Below, piece by piece: positions 41,463 through 51,610 of a DNA stretch of 64,000 nucleotides (position 1 is the first letter of the stretch; every line of letters begins with the position of its first letter). This DNA comes from Flectonema sp. DT1601. Its lineage: Eukaryota; Euglenozoa; Diplonemea; Diplonemida; Diplonemidae. The stretch is from contig OZ025859.1 in the NCBI GenBank assembly GCA_964019425.1, forward strand, positions 248,001 to 312,000. Direction: 5' to 3'. Made by a program: the position numbers and the translations under genes. The notes below the pieces were generated by a model, which was not told the DNA's origin, ran no database searches, and was given only the letters and a program-made list of their open reading frames with translations.

Positions 41463-42512
41463 GTTATCATTGTATTTTTATCGATCGACTATGTCGATTA
41501 CTTTCTATTTTCCGTCCTGGTCAAGACGCTAAACTGATTGTTTTTTTTCTTTTTTTTTCAAAATTAATAAAAAAGAATATAAAAAAAAAAATAAAAAAAG
41601 AATAAACAATGTTATCATTGTTTTTTTATCGTTCGACTTTGTCGACTAATTTCTATTTTCCGTTTTTCTTCTTAAAAAATAAATAAAAAGAATTTAAAAA
41701 AAAAAAAAAAAAAAAAAGAATAAACAATGTTATCATTGTTTTTTTATCGATCGACTATGTCGATTACTTTCTATTTTCCGTCCTGGTCAAGACGCTAAAC
41801 TGATTGTTTTTTTTTTTTCAAAATTAATAAAAAAGAATAAAAAAAAAAAAAATAAAAAAAAGAATAAACAATGTTATCATTGTTTTTTTATCGTTCGACT
41901 TTGTCGACTAATTTCTATTTTCCGTTTTTTTTTTCTTAAAAAATAAATAAAAAGAATTTAAAAAAAAAAAAAAAACCATTCAGATTAACCTTATATTTCG
42001 TTGAACGCAGACAAAATCCTGTCGCACGGGGAAAATAAATCATGACCATAAGAAATAATCGGTTTTCAATCTGAATAGTTTCTTCTCCGACTACGTCGGT
42101 ACAAAAAAAAAAAGAATAAACAATGTTATCATTGTTTTTTTATCGATCGACTTTGTCGACTAATTTCTATTTTCCGTCCTGGTCAAGACGCTAAACTGAT
42201 TGTTTTTTCTAAATAAATAAAAAGAATAAAAAAAAAAAAAAAAAAAAAAGATTAAACAATGTTATCATTGTTTTTTTTTATCGATCGACTATGTCGATTA
42301 CTTTCTATTTTCTGTCCTGGTCAGGACGCTAAACTGATTGTTTTTTCTTTAAAAAATAAATAAAAAGAATAAAAAAAAAAAAAAAAAAAAAAAAAGAATA
42401 AACAATGTTATCATTGTTTTGTTATCGATCGACTTTGTCGACTAATTTCTATTTTCCGTCCTGGTCAAGACGCTAAACTGATGTTTTTTCTTTAAAAAAT
42501 AAATAAAAAGAA

Positions 42513-42543
<31 letters not shown>

Positions 42544-42937
42544 TAAACAATGTTATCATTGTTTTTTTATCGATCGACTATGTCGATCACTTTCTATTTC
42601 CCGTCCTGGTCAGGACGCTAAACTGATTGTTTTTTCTTTAAAAATAAATAAAAAGAATAAAAAAAAAAAAAAAAGGAATAAACAATGTTATCATTGTTTT
42701 TATTTTATCGATCGACTATGTCGATTACTTTCTATTTTCCGTCCTGGTCAAGACGCTAAACTGATTGTTTTTTCTTTAAAAAATAAAAAGAAGGATTTAA
42801 AAAAAAAAAAAAAAAAAAAAAAAGAATAAACAATGTTATCATTGTTTTTTTATCGATCGACTATGTCGATCACTTTCTATTTTTCGTCCTGGTCAAGACG
42901 CTAAACTGATTGTTTTTTCTTTAAAAATAATAAAAAG

Positions 42938-42975
<38 letters not shown>

Positions 42976-43348
42976 ATAAACAATGTTATCATTGTTTTTT
43001 TATCGATCGACTATGTCGATCACTTTCTATTTTCCGTCCTGGTCAAGACGCAAAACTGATTGTTTTTTTTTCAAAATTAATAAAAAAGAATACAAAAAAA
43101 AAATAAAAAAAAAAGAATAAACAATGTTATCATTGTTTTTTTTTTATCGTTCGACGTTGTTGACTAATTTCTATTTTCCGTTTTTTTTTTTCTTTTTAAA
43201 AAATAAATAAAAAGATTTAAAAAAAAAAAAAAAAGAATAAACAATGTTATCATTGTTTTTTTTATCGATCGACTATGTCGATTACTTTCTATTTTCCGTC
43301 CTGGTCAAGACGCTAAACTGATTGTTTTTTCTTTAAAAAAAAAAAAAG

Positions 43349-43386
<38 letters not shown>

Positions 43387-44156
43387 ATAAACAATGTTAT
43401 CATTGTTTTTTTTTATCGATCGACTATGTCGATCACTTTCTATTTTCCGTCCTGGTCAAGACGCTAAACTGATTGTTTTTTTTTCAAAATTAATAAAAAA
43501 GAATATAAAAAAAAAAAAAAAAAAAAAAAAGAATAAACAATGTTATCATTGTTTTTTTTTTATTGTTCGACTTTGTCGACTAATTTCTATTTTCCGTTTT
43601 TTTTCTTTTTAAAATAAAAAGAATTTAAAAAAAAAAAAAAAAAGAGTAAACAATGTTATCATTGTTTTTTTTTTATCGATCGACTATGTCGATTACTTTC
43701 TATTTTCCGTCCTGGTCAAGACGCTAAACTGATTGTTTTTTTTTCAAAATTAATAAAAAAGAATAAAAAAAAACAAAAAAAAAAAGAATAAACAATGTTA
43801 TCATTGTTTTTTTTTTATCGTTCGACTTTGTCGACTAATTTTTATTTTCCGTTTTTTTTCTTTAAAAATAAATAAAAAGAATTTAAAAAAAAAAAAAAAA
43901 AAAGAATAAACAATGTTATCATTGTTTTTTTATCGATCGACTATGTCGATCACTTTCTATTTTCCGTCCTGGTCAAGACGCTAAACTGATTGTTTTTTCT
44001 TTAAAATAATAAAAAGGATTAAAAAAAAAAAAAAAAAAAAAAGAATAAACAATGTTATCATTGTTTTTTATCGATCGACTATGTCGATCACTTTCTATTT
44101 TCCGTCCTGGTCAAGACGCTAAACTGATTGTTTTTTCTTTAAAAAATAATTAAAAG

Positions 44157-44193
<37 letters not shown>

Positions 44194-44732
44194 ATAAACA
44201 ATGTTATCATTGTTTTTTTATCGATCGACTATGTCGATCACTTTCAATTTTCCGTCCTGGTCAGGACGCTAAACTGATTGTTTTTTCTTTAAAAATAAAT
44301 AAAAAGAATAAAAAAAAAAAAAAAAAAAAAGGAATAAACAATGTTATCATTGTTTTTTTTTTTATCGATCGACTATGTCGATTACTTTCTATTTTCCGCC
44401 CTGGTCAAGACGCTAAACTGATTGTTTTTTCTTTAAAATAATTAAAAGGATTTAAAAAAAAAAAAAAAAAAAAAAAAGAATAAACAATGCTATCATTGTT
44501 TTTTTTCTATCGATCGACTATGTCGATCACTTTCAATTTTCCGTCCTGGTCAGGACGCTAAACTGATTGTTTTTTCTTTAAAAATAAATAAAAAGAATAA
44601 AAAAAAAAAAAAAAAAAAGGAATAAACAATGTTATCATTGTTTTTTTTCTATCGATCGACTATGTCGATTAATTTCTATTTTCCGTCCTGATCGAGACGC
44701 TAAACTGATTGTTTCCTTTTTTTAAATAATAA

Positions 44733-44763
<31 letters not shown>
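41463..44763 (+). repeat. Satellite array, about 23 units of 115-155 bp
   Basis: Each unit carries stem-loop 1, AACAATG-TTAT-CATTGTT. Type A units then have stem-loop 2, GATCGAC-TAT-GTCGATC, and stem-loop 3, CGTCCTGGTCAAGACG, followed by CTAAACTGATTG. Type B units have TCGAC-TTT-GTCGA and stop after TTTTCCG, lacking stem-loop 3. A and B alternate in parts of the array (for example 41460-41960), giving a higher-order period; hybrids occur near 42118 and 42406. Units are separated by variable A and T runs. No coding potential. The last unit has the CGTCCTGATCGAGACG variant that also ends the array at 38.8 kb. Confidence 0.92.
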
Positions 44764-44764
<1 letters not shown>

Positions 44765-44769
<5 letters not shown>

Positions 44770-45170
44770 ATCTCCCTGCTATCCTCATATCCCCACAATA
44801 ATATTATACCTTTTCATTTTCTCTTTCCTTTTCTGGTCTTTTTTTTTTTCTTTTTTTCCTTTTTCATACAACGTTTTTTATTTATATTTTATTTTTTTTT
44901 TTTTTTTTCATGTTTGATTATTTCCTCTTCATATTTTTTTTCTATTCTTTCTTTTTTTTTTTTTTTTTTTTTTTCTCTACCTCTCTCTTAATTCTGTTCG
45001 TTTCTTTGAAACGAAAATTCATTTGAATATTATTCCTTGGTCAGCAACCATCATTGTCGCCCTTTGGGCCTGTTAAAAAAAAAAAAAAAAAAATAAAAAG
45101 AAAGTTTACATCGGGAATAGGGCAGGAGCCAAAAGCTCCCAGTCCGTTACTTCCCACCTTTTCGAAATTC
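44765..45170 (+). repeat. Third copy of the foldback block
   Basis: It begins AGAGCATCTCCCTGCTATCC right after the last satellite unit and ends near TTCGAAATTC, after which inverted satellite starts. The same satellite-to-block junction occurs at 38.9 kb, so the block is a regular 3' neighbour of the satellite. Confidence 0.88.
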
Positions 45171-45382
45171 AAACAATGATAACATTGTTTATTCTTTTTT
45201 TTTTTTGTTTTTTTTTTATATTCTTTTTTATTAATTTTGAAAAAAAACAATCAGTTTAGCGTCTTGACCAGGACGGAAAATAGAAAGTAATCGACATAGT
45301 CGATCGATAAAAAAACAATGATAACATTGTTTAATCTTTTTTTTTTTTTTAAATTCTTTTTATTTATTTTTTAAAGAAAAAA
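45171..45382 (-). repeat. Inverted satellite units
   Basis: One full inverted type-A unit with CGTCTTGACCAGGACG, plus the stem-loop 1 parts of neighbouring units. Confidence 0.85.
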
Positions 45383-45478
45383 GCGGGTCGCCTGCAACAA
45401 CTGCCGCAATGGTGTTCATAAGCTCAGGTGCACATACATGTCCCATCGGTAAACGAGTAAGAGCAAATGAGTTGAATT
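45383..45478 (-). mobile_element. Fossil retroelement piece: reverse transcriptase motif
   Basis: A minus-strand frame reads FALTRLPMGHVCAPELMN, the L-P-M-G box of DIRS/VIPER-like reverse transcriptases. Short, old and broken. Its right side overlaps the start of the sequence that also begins the 1359-bp tandem units. Confidence 0.65.
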
Positions 45479-45740
45479 TCCAGGTGAGATTTGGACTGTT
45501 AGCTTTTGGCTAAGGGCCTCCCTGAAGAGCAAGAACAAAAAAACTACTCACACCTGAAGAAAACATACACAAAGAACACATTGTAAGCTGTGCGTGTATT
45601 TTGTGTTTGTCACAACAGGAGAGAAAAGAAAGAATGTCAAGGTTGATCACCTTGCCTATCAACGCACAACATTGGTGGTCTCTACTAGACCCTGAGTGAT
45701 CCCACTGGATCTCTCATCGTTCATAGTACCCTATGTGAAC
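45463..45740 (+). repeat. First about 277 bp of the 1359-bp unit, left of the LINE
   Basis: It starts GAGTTGAATTTCCAGGTGAG and follows the head of the 1359-bp unit at about 97% identity by eye to CCCTATGTGAA, where the LINE 5' monomers begin. Several diagnostic bases (GGACTGTTAG, TGCGTG, GGTTGATCACC) are shared with the inverted copy at 61.3-61.5 kb, not with the array. Confidence 0.88.
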
Positions 45741-46775
45741 TCAACGATCGGCTATACCGACCATTTTTTTTTATAAATAATTGTTTTCTTCTTCTCGACG
45801 ATCAGATCCAATTGATCGACCTTTTTTTTTTTTTTTTTCCTTTATTCCTTCCATCCCTCCCGCTCCCCTAATTTTAAAAAAAACAAGATCAGCTCAGCTT
45901 GATCGTTAATCTTTTTTTCTTTTTTTAATTTAAACTGATTGTATTTATATCTGTTTATTTTTCTCGACGATCGGCTATACCGATCAACCTTTAAAATAAT
46001 TTCTTCTTCTCGACGATCAGATCCAATTGATCAACCTTTTCTTTTTTTTTTCCTCTATTCCTTCCATCCCTCCCGCTCCCCTAATTTTAAATAAAAACAG
46101 GATCAGCTCAGCTTGATCGTTAATCTTTTTTTCTTTTTTTAATTTAAACTGATTGTATTTATATCTGTTTATTTTTCTCAACGATCGGCTATACCGATCA
46201 ACCTTTAAAATAATTTCTTCTTCTCGACGATCAGATCCAATTGATCAACCTTTTCTTTTTTTTTCCTCTATTCCTTCCATCCCTCCCGCTCCCCTATTTG
46301 TAATAAAAACAAGATCAGCTCAGCTTGATCGTTAATCTTTTTTTCTTTTTTTAATTTAAACTGATTGTATTTATATCTGTTTATTTTTCTCAACGATCGG
46401 CTATACCGATCAACCTTTAAAATAATTTCTTCTTCTCGACGATCAGATCCAATTGATCAACCTTTTCTTTTTTTTTTCCTCTATTCCTTCCATCCCTCCC
46501 GCTCCCCTAATTTTAAATAAAAACAGGATCAGCTCAGCTTGATCGTTAATCTTTTTTTCTTTTTTTAATTTAAACTGATTGTATTTATATCTGTTTATTT
46601 TTCTCAACGATCGGCTATACCGATCAACCTTTAAAATAATTTCTTCTTCTCGACGATCAGATCCAATTGATCAACCTTTTCTTTTTTTTTCCTCTATTCC
46701 TTCCATCCCTCCCGCTCCCCTATTTGTAATAAAAACAAGATCAGCTCAGCTTGATCGTTAATTTTTTTTTCTTTC
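45741..46775 (+). repeat. LINE 5' monomers, about 213 bp each, paired into a 426-bp dimer
   Basis: The landmark CTCAACGATCGGCTATACCG or its near copy recurs at 45741, 45963, 46177, 46389 and 46603. Alternate monomers are identical over long stretches (46153-46335 equals 46579-46761), so the higher-order unit is 426 bp. Each monomer carries three stem-loops: GATCGGCTATACCGATC, GATCA-x8-TGATC near GATCAGATCCAATTGATC, and GATCAGCTCAGCTTGATC. Tandem 5' monomers serve as promoters in mouse L1; a similar role is inferred here. Confidence 0.9.
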
Positions 46776-47088
46776 TTTTTTGTTGGTCCTAGTCAAGACC
46801 TTAAACTGACTAACCGGTCTTAATTTTAAATAAGTGTTAACCTAGTTTCTCTTTTCCTTTTCAATTTCCTTTTAATACTCTCTATCTGGTCTGTTATGTC
46901 ATATTTCTCATTTAATTTTATCATCCATTTTACTTTTCACTGTTTCCCATCTACATTTTATTTTCAAATAGTTACGGTCTGTTAAAAAAAAAAAAAAAGT
47001 TTAAATAAGTTAAATTGAACATGTTAACTCAATTCCTCAATTCTTCCGTCATGGTTATGACATTCTTTTTCGTTTCTCTAATGCACAA

Positions 47089-47183
47089 GAGATACCATCA
47101 CTCATGAGATACCAACGCACATACGAGATACCAGCACTCCAGAGATACCGACACGCTAGAGATACCAAGTCACTTGAGATACC
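47089..47183 (+). repeat. Six GAGATACC octamers, 16-19 bp apart
   Basis: GAGATACC occurs six times at regular spacing just before the LINE coding region. The same cluster is in the copies at 40.9-41.4 kb and, slightly diverged, at 62.3-62.5 kb. The spacing and preservation suggest binding sites for a protein. Confidence 0.85.
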
Positions 47184-47290
47184 TCCTTGTAAATTAATTC
47201 CCGGTATTTCAAATTTGAATTGATAGTGTCAACTCTGCTTGCTGCTCTTGTTAATGTGTTGTCTCCTGAAAGTGATCTTAACTCCTGTAA

Positions 47291-50200
47291 AAAGAAAAAA
47301 AAAAAGAAATCAAAAAAGAAGAATTTTCAAACGAAGTTATAACAACCCCTACCACCCATTATGATCAATTCCGCTTGTTTTTTTTTTTTTTTTTTAAAAC
47401 AAAAAAAAAAATAAAAAATTATAAAAGATTAAACAGAATTGTTTCTGAGCCATTCTCTTTTCTATTTTTTTTTTTTTTTATTATTGCTACTTCACAACAA
47501 AAAAAAAAAGAAACACCGGGCCGGCGGTGTCATAAAGATACTGGCAACCATCTCTCAGCCAACCCAGCCCCCGAGGCTTTGCAAGAGGCTATTTCGAGAT
47601 CGGCTCTGGATGGGGATAAAACTTTAGTAGCCAAATGTCCTTTATGTTTTGAGACATACCTCAAAGGTCCAGTTGCGCATTTTAGACGTAACTGTAAGTT
47701 TAGTAAGGAATTTAAGGACTATAAGTCACGTTTTCCCCCATCTACCCACTCCCAAGTTAAAGATTGTTACCACTTACCTTGTCCAGAATGTGGTAAGCTT
47801 TTCAAAAGTATCGCTACGAGAGCGAAACACTGTGTTAACGGTACATGTAAAGGTACACCTCTGTCTCCCCTCACAGGGAATAATTCAGACCTGGAACCTC
47901 CCTTTGTAGGAGAATCTGTAGATTTTAAAACTTCACAAACAGCTTTCGTTCCTTATAACTCTACAACACCCACTTTTACCCCGTTACACCCGTCTCGTCT
48001 CAAATTCCGATCTTTTGGAACTGAATGGAAGGACATCGACGTTTCTGCTGCAGAAAAACTTCAAACTTTCACCGTCGAAACAGAAAATTCTTCAAAACCT
48101 GCCGACCAACTTGATAAACTACTCAAAACGGTTTATCAAATATGTAGCGGTTTCTTTGAAGAAACAAAGCGGAATTTACCCCGCAAACAGAAATCAAGGG
48201 AAGAGGTCATCCTCGACCAAGAAAAACTTGAATGTCGTCTGGAAATGAAACAGCTAAGACAGGAGCTCCGCAAATCTGGGCCTTCTATAGAGAACGCTGT
48301 CAAATGGAAAGAGGCAAGAACGAGAATGAAAAGGATTTTCCGAATGTATCGGAATTTAGAAAAGAAAAATTTATTCAAAAAATTACAAGATAAATTTCGT
48401 CAAAATCCGTTTACTGCCATAAAAGAAGAACTCCAAAAAGAAGATCCTCAACCCCCCTCCCTTGATATTCCAGAGGAAAAAATAATTGAACATTTTAAAA
48501 ACAATTATTGTGACAATGAAAAAAAAAAAACTGATTTCACCCATCCCTCTTTTTTACCTAAGTCTGACTACAAGACAATGGATGATATCCAGTTCCCGAG
48601 CTTCGAACAGTTTGGTATTCTCTTATCAAAGAAAAAAAACAAATGTGCCCCTGGTCCCAATTGCATACCTTATGTTGTATGGAAAAAGGTCCCAACTTTT
48701 ATGGAAGCACTTTACAAGGTATTAAAGAGAATTTTCGAACTCAAGGCCTATCCGGATAGTTGGGGCTTAGCATTTGTAACAATGCTCCCAAAGCCCAACT
48801 CCGATGGGAAAGACATCTCGAAAACGAGACCGATAGCTGTGGGCAACTGCGACGGGAAAATTTTTAATACGGTTATTCAGGAAGCCGTCGCAAACCACAC
48901 TCTTTCTAAATTTAATTTTCAAAAAGGCTTTAGGAAAGGTGTCTCTGGATGTATCGAACATGCCACGATCACCTCAGAGATTTTTAAAGAAGTGAAAGCT
49001 CTCCGGAAAAACCTAACAATTGTCTGGGTGGATTTGGCAGATGCTTTCGGCTCAGTCAAACATCAATTAATTTTCTTTGCTTTAAAATATTTCGGAATTC
49101 ACGAAAGAATAATCGGTTTCTATAAAAGGTATTATTCCTCCATGCGCGTCCAAATCAGAGTTGGAGAAGGCCTGACGCCCACTATCCCTTTTGAAGTTGG
49201 TGTCTTTCAAGGCTGCGTTTCCTCCCCAACCCTTTTTAATTTGGTATTCCAACTACTGCTCTTTTCCTTAGCAGTTCATCAACAGGAAGCCTACGAGTTT
49301 AACAATAAATCCCTCCAACTATTAGTTGCAGCTTTTGCTGATGATTTACAACTTACCACGTCATCAAAGGCGGGGGCAAAATTGCTAATCAAGTCGCTCG
49401 AACAGTTTCTTTCCTGGTCTCGTGGTATGAAAGCGAAACCCCAGAAATGCATTGCCCACAGCTTTGTACAAGGGAAACCAGCTAACCCGGACCTGAAGAT
49501 TAACAATGTTCCGATTACGAATCTCCAGGAAGCTGGAGAGTTCAAATACCTCGGGCGTTGGTTTGAGCCGAACGCCAAAGAACAGAAATTGCGAGAGCGC
49601 CTGACCACTTTTACCAGGAATTTTTTAAAAAAAGTCGACGCCATGCCACTATATGGGTCTCAGAAGGCTTGGTCTGTCCAACACTTGTTATTGTCAAGGT
49701 TAACATGGAGTTTAATGATCCATGACTTATCTCTCCCTTTTGCCAAAAAAATGGACAAAATTATTAAACCTTTTTTGAAGAAATGGTGGGGATTTGTCCG
49801 CTCTGCGAACACAGTCATCCTTTTTACCGGTTCAAAGAACACTGTTGGTCTCAGACACAAAAGAGTTGAGACGCTATATAAACAAGCGCAATCAATTAAA
49901 CTAGACATCCTCAGATCCTCACAGGACTCTGACATGCACGGTGTCTACAATGTTATTATGGAGAAATCGTCCAACTGGTCGAAAAAGTTTTCAGCTTCTG
50001 CTGAGTGGGAGCGCCTTATTAAGTTTTTTTCTTACCGTTCTCTTGCGAAGCAATCAGCTGGTCTTGGTCACCGATTGCGCGATCTACGTACTACTCGCCC
50101 CGATCTCCTTAAGCGTTTTGAAGTGGAAGCCACAGATGAACTACTGAACTCTTTGAATAAATTACAAGTCCAAGGTCAGTGGAAGGAGTGGTCTAAATGT

Positions 50201-51610
50201 ATGATAAACGACTTCACCTGGAATAAGGTACTTAGGGAGGGAAATCCTGCCTATATCTCATTTCAACTGAAAGCGGTTACAAACACCCTCCCCTCACAAG
50301 ATAATTTAAAGAGGTGGAACATCACCAATGTGGACCAAAATTGTGTTTTGTGTGGCAAAGTGAATCCTACCCTCAGGCATGTCTTAACAGGCTGTCCTGT
50401 CTCTTTAACACAAGGGAGGTTCACGTGGCGTCACGACAGCGTTCTAAAACGCATTGTTATCTTCTTGGAAGAGTTGATAATAAAAGCCAACAAAAGAAAA
50501 GAAAACCTCCCGCCTCCCTCTCAAACTTTTTTAAAAACAGGGGAAAATAAACCCCTAGAAAGAATTTCTAAAGAGACAGGCGAACTTTCACTAGCGAATG
50601 ATTGGGTCATCCTCGACGATGTCGGTGATAACCGCCTAATTGTTCCTCTTGAAGTGTGCCATGTCTCGTCCTCTCTAAGACCAGACATTTTTATTTATTC
50701 TTTTTTTGCGAAAAGAGCACTGATTCTGGAGCTGACGTGTCCAAATGAAGATCGTTTCGAAACCTCTCATGTCTTAAAGGAAAAGAAATACCTAAAGCTA
50801 AGAGACTCGATCATCGCTAATGGCTTCGACTGTAACATTTTTACTATTGAAGTTGGCGTACGAGGAAACATCTGCATGGACCAGCTGAACATCTGGACAC
50901 GTCACATCGGTTCACCTTTAGCACCAACAAAAGCTTTATTTTGTGAATGCACCAGAATCGCCAGACAGTGCTCATATGTTCTGTTCCAGACGAGGAACCT
51001 CCCCACGTGGCATTCAAGACCACTAATGCGCAGCATTAAAGAAGAACCTGCCACTGCAAGTTTTATAAAAGATGGTAAAGAAATCTTCCCTGTGGAAGAA
51101 GTCAAAATCCACAAAGTAACAAAACTGAAAACGATCGAAAAGCTCACCATTGAAAGATCGTGGCTTGAGAAATGTTTTATCTGGCAAACTTGTTACGCAA
51201 CGGCTCTTTCTATTCTACTTATTGCCAATGGTTCTTCCTCCCCGGCCCCTTCTGTTTTGTTAGATGAGGATGAGCTCACTGGACTCTCCTTGTCATTCTC
51301 TTCTATTTCTTCCATCTCTTTCCAGACTCCCCCACCTGAACTCATGTCAACGGGATCGCAAACACTTCCTGCTGATTTCGCTATAGTGATAAGAACTCAA
51401 TCTGACATGGGTTCTCAAACCCCCTTGTACAAAAAAAAAGAAGGAAAATTAAGGCTGAAACTTTCCTTGAAATGCCAGATTTTAGAAAACGAATTAGAGC
51501 AAATGAAAGAACGAATTTTTTATGTTCTATTTTTATTTTACTTTAATGCGATGTCAGCCTCCCTCGAGAAAGACAAGCAGTTACTAAATGGATTACCTGG
51601 AATTTTTTAA
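47291..51610 (+). CDS. LINE protein, first ORF: zinc fingers, RT, zinc knuckle, endonuclease
   Basis: The frame is open from 47291, after a TAA, to 51610. No ATG occurs before the zinc fingers; R2 elements also lack an obvious AUG start, so internal or leader-dependent initiation is possible. Two C2H2-like fingers come first (CPLCFETYLKGPVAHFRRNC, about 47633; CPECGKLFKS, about 47779). The RT follows at about 48700-49480 (QKGFRKGVSGCIEHATI, VWVDLADAFGSVKH, QGCVSSPTLFNLVF, FADDLQL). Then come a knuckle, CVLCGKVNPTLRHVLTGC (about 50344), and the endonuclease: RPDIF, ILELTCPNEDRFE, KEKKYLKL (50680-50800). The frame ends soon after entering the second copy of a tandem duplication. Confidence 0.88.
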   Translation, partial: KEKKKEIKKEEFSNEVITTPTTHYDQFRLFFFFFFKTKKKIKNYKRLNRIVSEPFSFLFFFFFIIATSQQKKKETPGRRCHKDTGNHLSANPAPEALQEAISRSALDGDKTLVAKCPLCFETYLKGPVAHFRRNCKFSKEFKDYKSRFPPSTHSQVKDCYHLPCPECGKLFKSIATRAKHCVNGTCKGTPLSPLTGNNSDLEPPFVGESVDFKTSQTAFVPYNSTTPTFTPLHPSRLKFRSFGTEWKDIDVSAAEKLQTFTVETENSSKPADQLDKLLKTVYQICSGFFEETKRNLPRKQKSREEVILDQEKLECRLEMKQLRQELRKSGPSIENAVKWKEARTRMKRIFRMYRNLEKKNLFKKLQDKFRQNPFTAIKEELQKEDPQPPSLDIPEEKIIEHFKNNYCDNEKKKTDFTHPSFLPKSDYKTMDDIQFPSFEQFGILLSKKKNKCAPGPNCIPYVVWKKVPTFMEALYKVLKRIFELKAYPDSWGLAFVTMLPKPNSDGKDISKTRPIAVGNCDGKIFNTVIQEAVANHTLSKFNFQKGFRKGVSGCIEHATITSEIFKEVKALRKNLTIVWVDLADAFGSVKHQLIFFALKYFGIHERIIGFYKRYYSSMRVQIRVGEGLTPTIPFEVGVFQGCVSSPTLFNLVFQLLLFSLAVHQQEAYEFNNKSLQLLVAAFADDLQLTTSSKAGAKLLIKSLEQFLSWSRGMKAKPQKCIAHSFVQGKPANPDLKINNVPITNLQEAGEFKYLGRWFEPNAKEQKLRERLTTFTRNFLKKVDAMPLYGSQKAWSVQHLLLSRLTWSLMIHDLSLPFAKKMDKIIKPFLKKWWGFVRSANTVILFTGSKNTVGLRHKRVETLYKQAQSIKLDILRSSQDSDMHGVYNVIMEKSSNWSKKFSASAEWERLIKFFSYRSLAKQSAGLGHRLRDLRTTRPDLLKRFEVEATDELLNSLNKLQVQGQWKEWSKCMINDFTWNKVLREGNPAYISFQLKAVTNTLPSQDNLKRWNITNVDQNCVLCGKVNPTLRHVLTGCPVSLTQGRFTWRHDSVLKRIVIFLEELIIKANKRKENLPPPSQTFLKTGENKPLERISKETGELSLANDWVILDDVGDNRLIVPLEVCHVSSSLRPDIFIYSFFAKRALILELTCPNEDRFETSHVLKEKKYLKLRDSIIANGFDCNIFTIEVGVRGNICMDQLNIWTRHIGSPLAPTKALFCECTRIARQCSYVLFQTRNLPTWHSRPLMRSIKEEPATASFIKDGKEIFPVEEVKIHKVTKLKTIEKLTIERSWLEKCFIWQTCYATALSILLIANGSSSPAPSVLLDEDELTGLSLSFSSISSISFQTPPPELMSTGSQTLPADFAIVIRTQSDMGSQTPLYKKKEGKLRLKLSLKCQILENELEQMKERIFYVLFLFYFNAMSASLEKDKQLLNGLPGIF

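Noticed and set aside
41463-44763. CRISPR-like array (regular palindromic repeats)
   Set aside because: The host is a eukaryote, the parts between stem-loops are also repeats and not unique spacers, and no cas-like gene is present.
41463-44763. Hammerhead ribozyme monomers in the satellite
   Set aside because: The CTGATTG near stem-loop 3 lacks the CTGATGA core, and no matching GAAA and cleavage-site elements are arranged around it.
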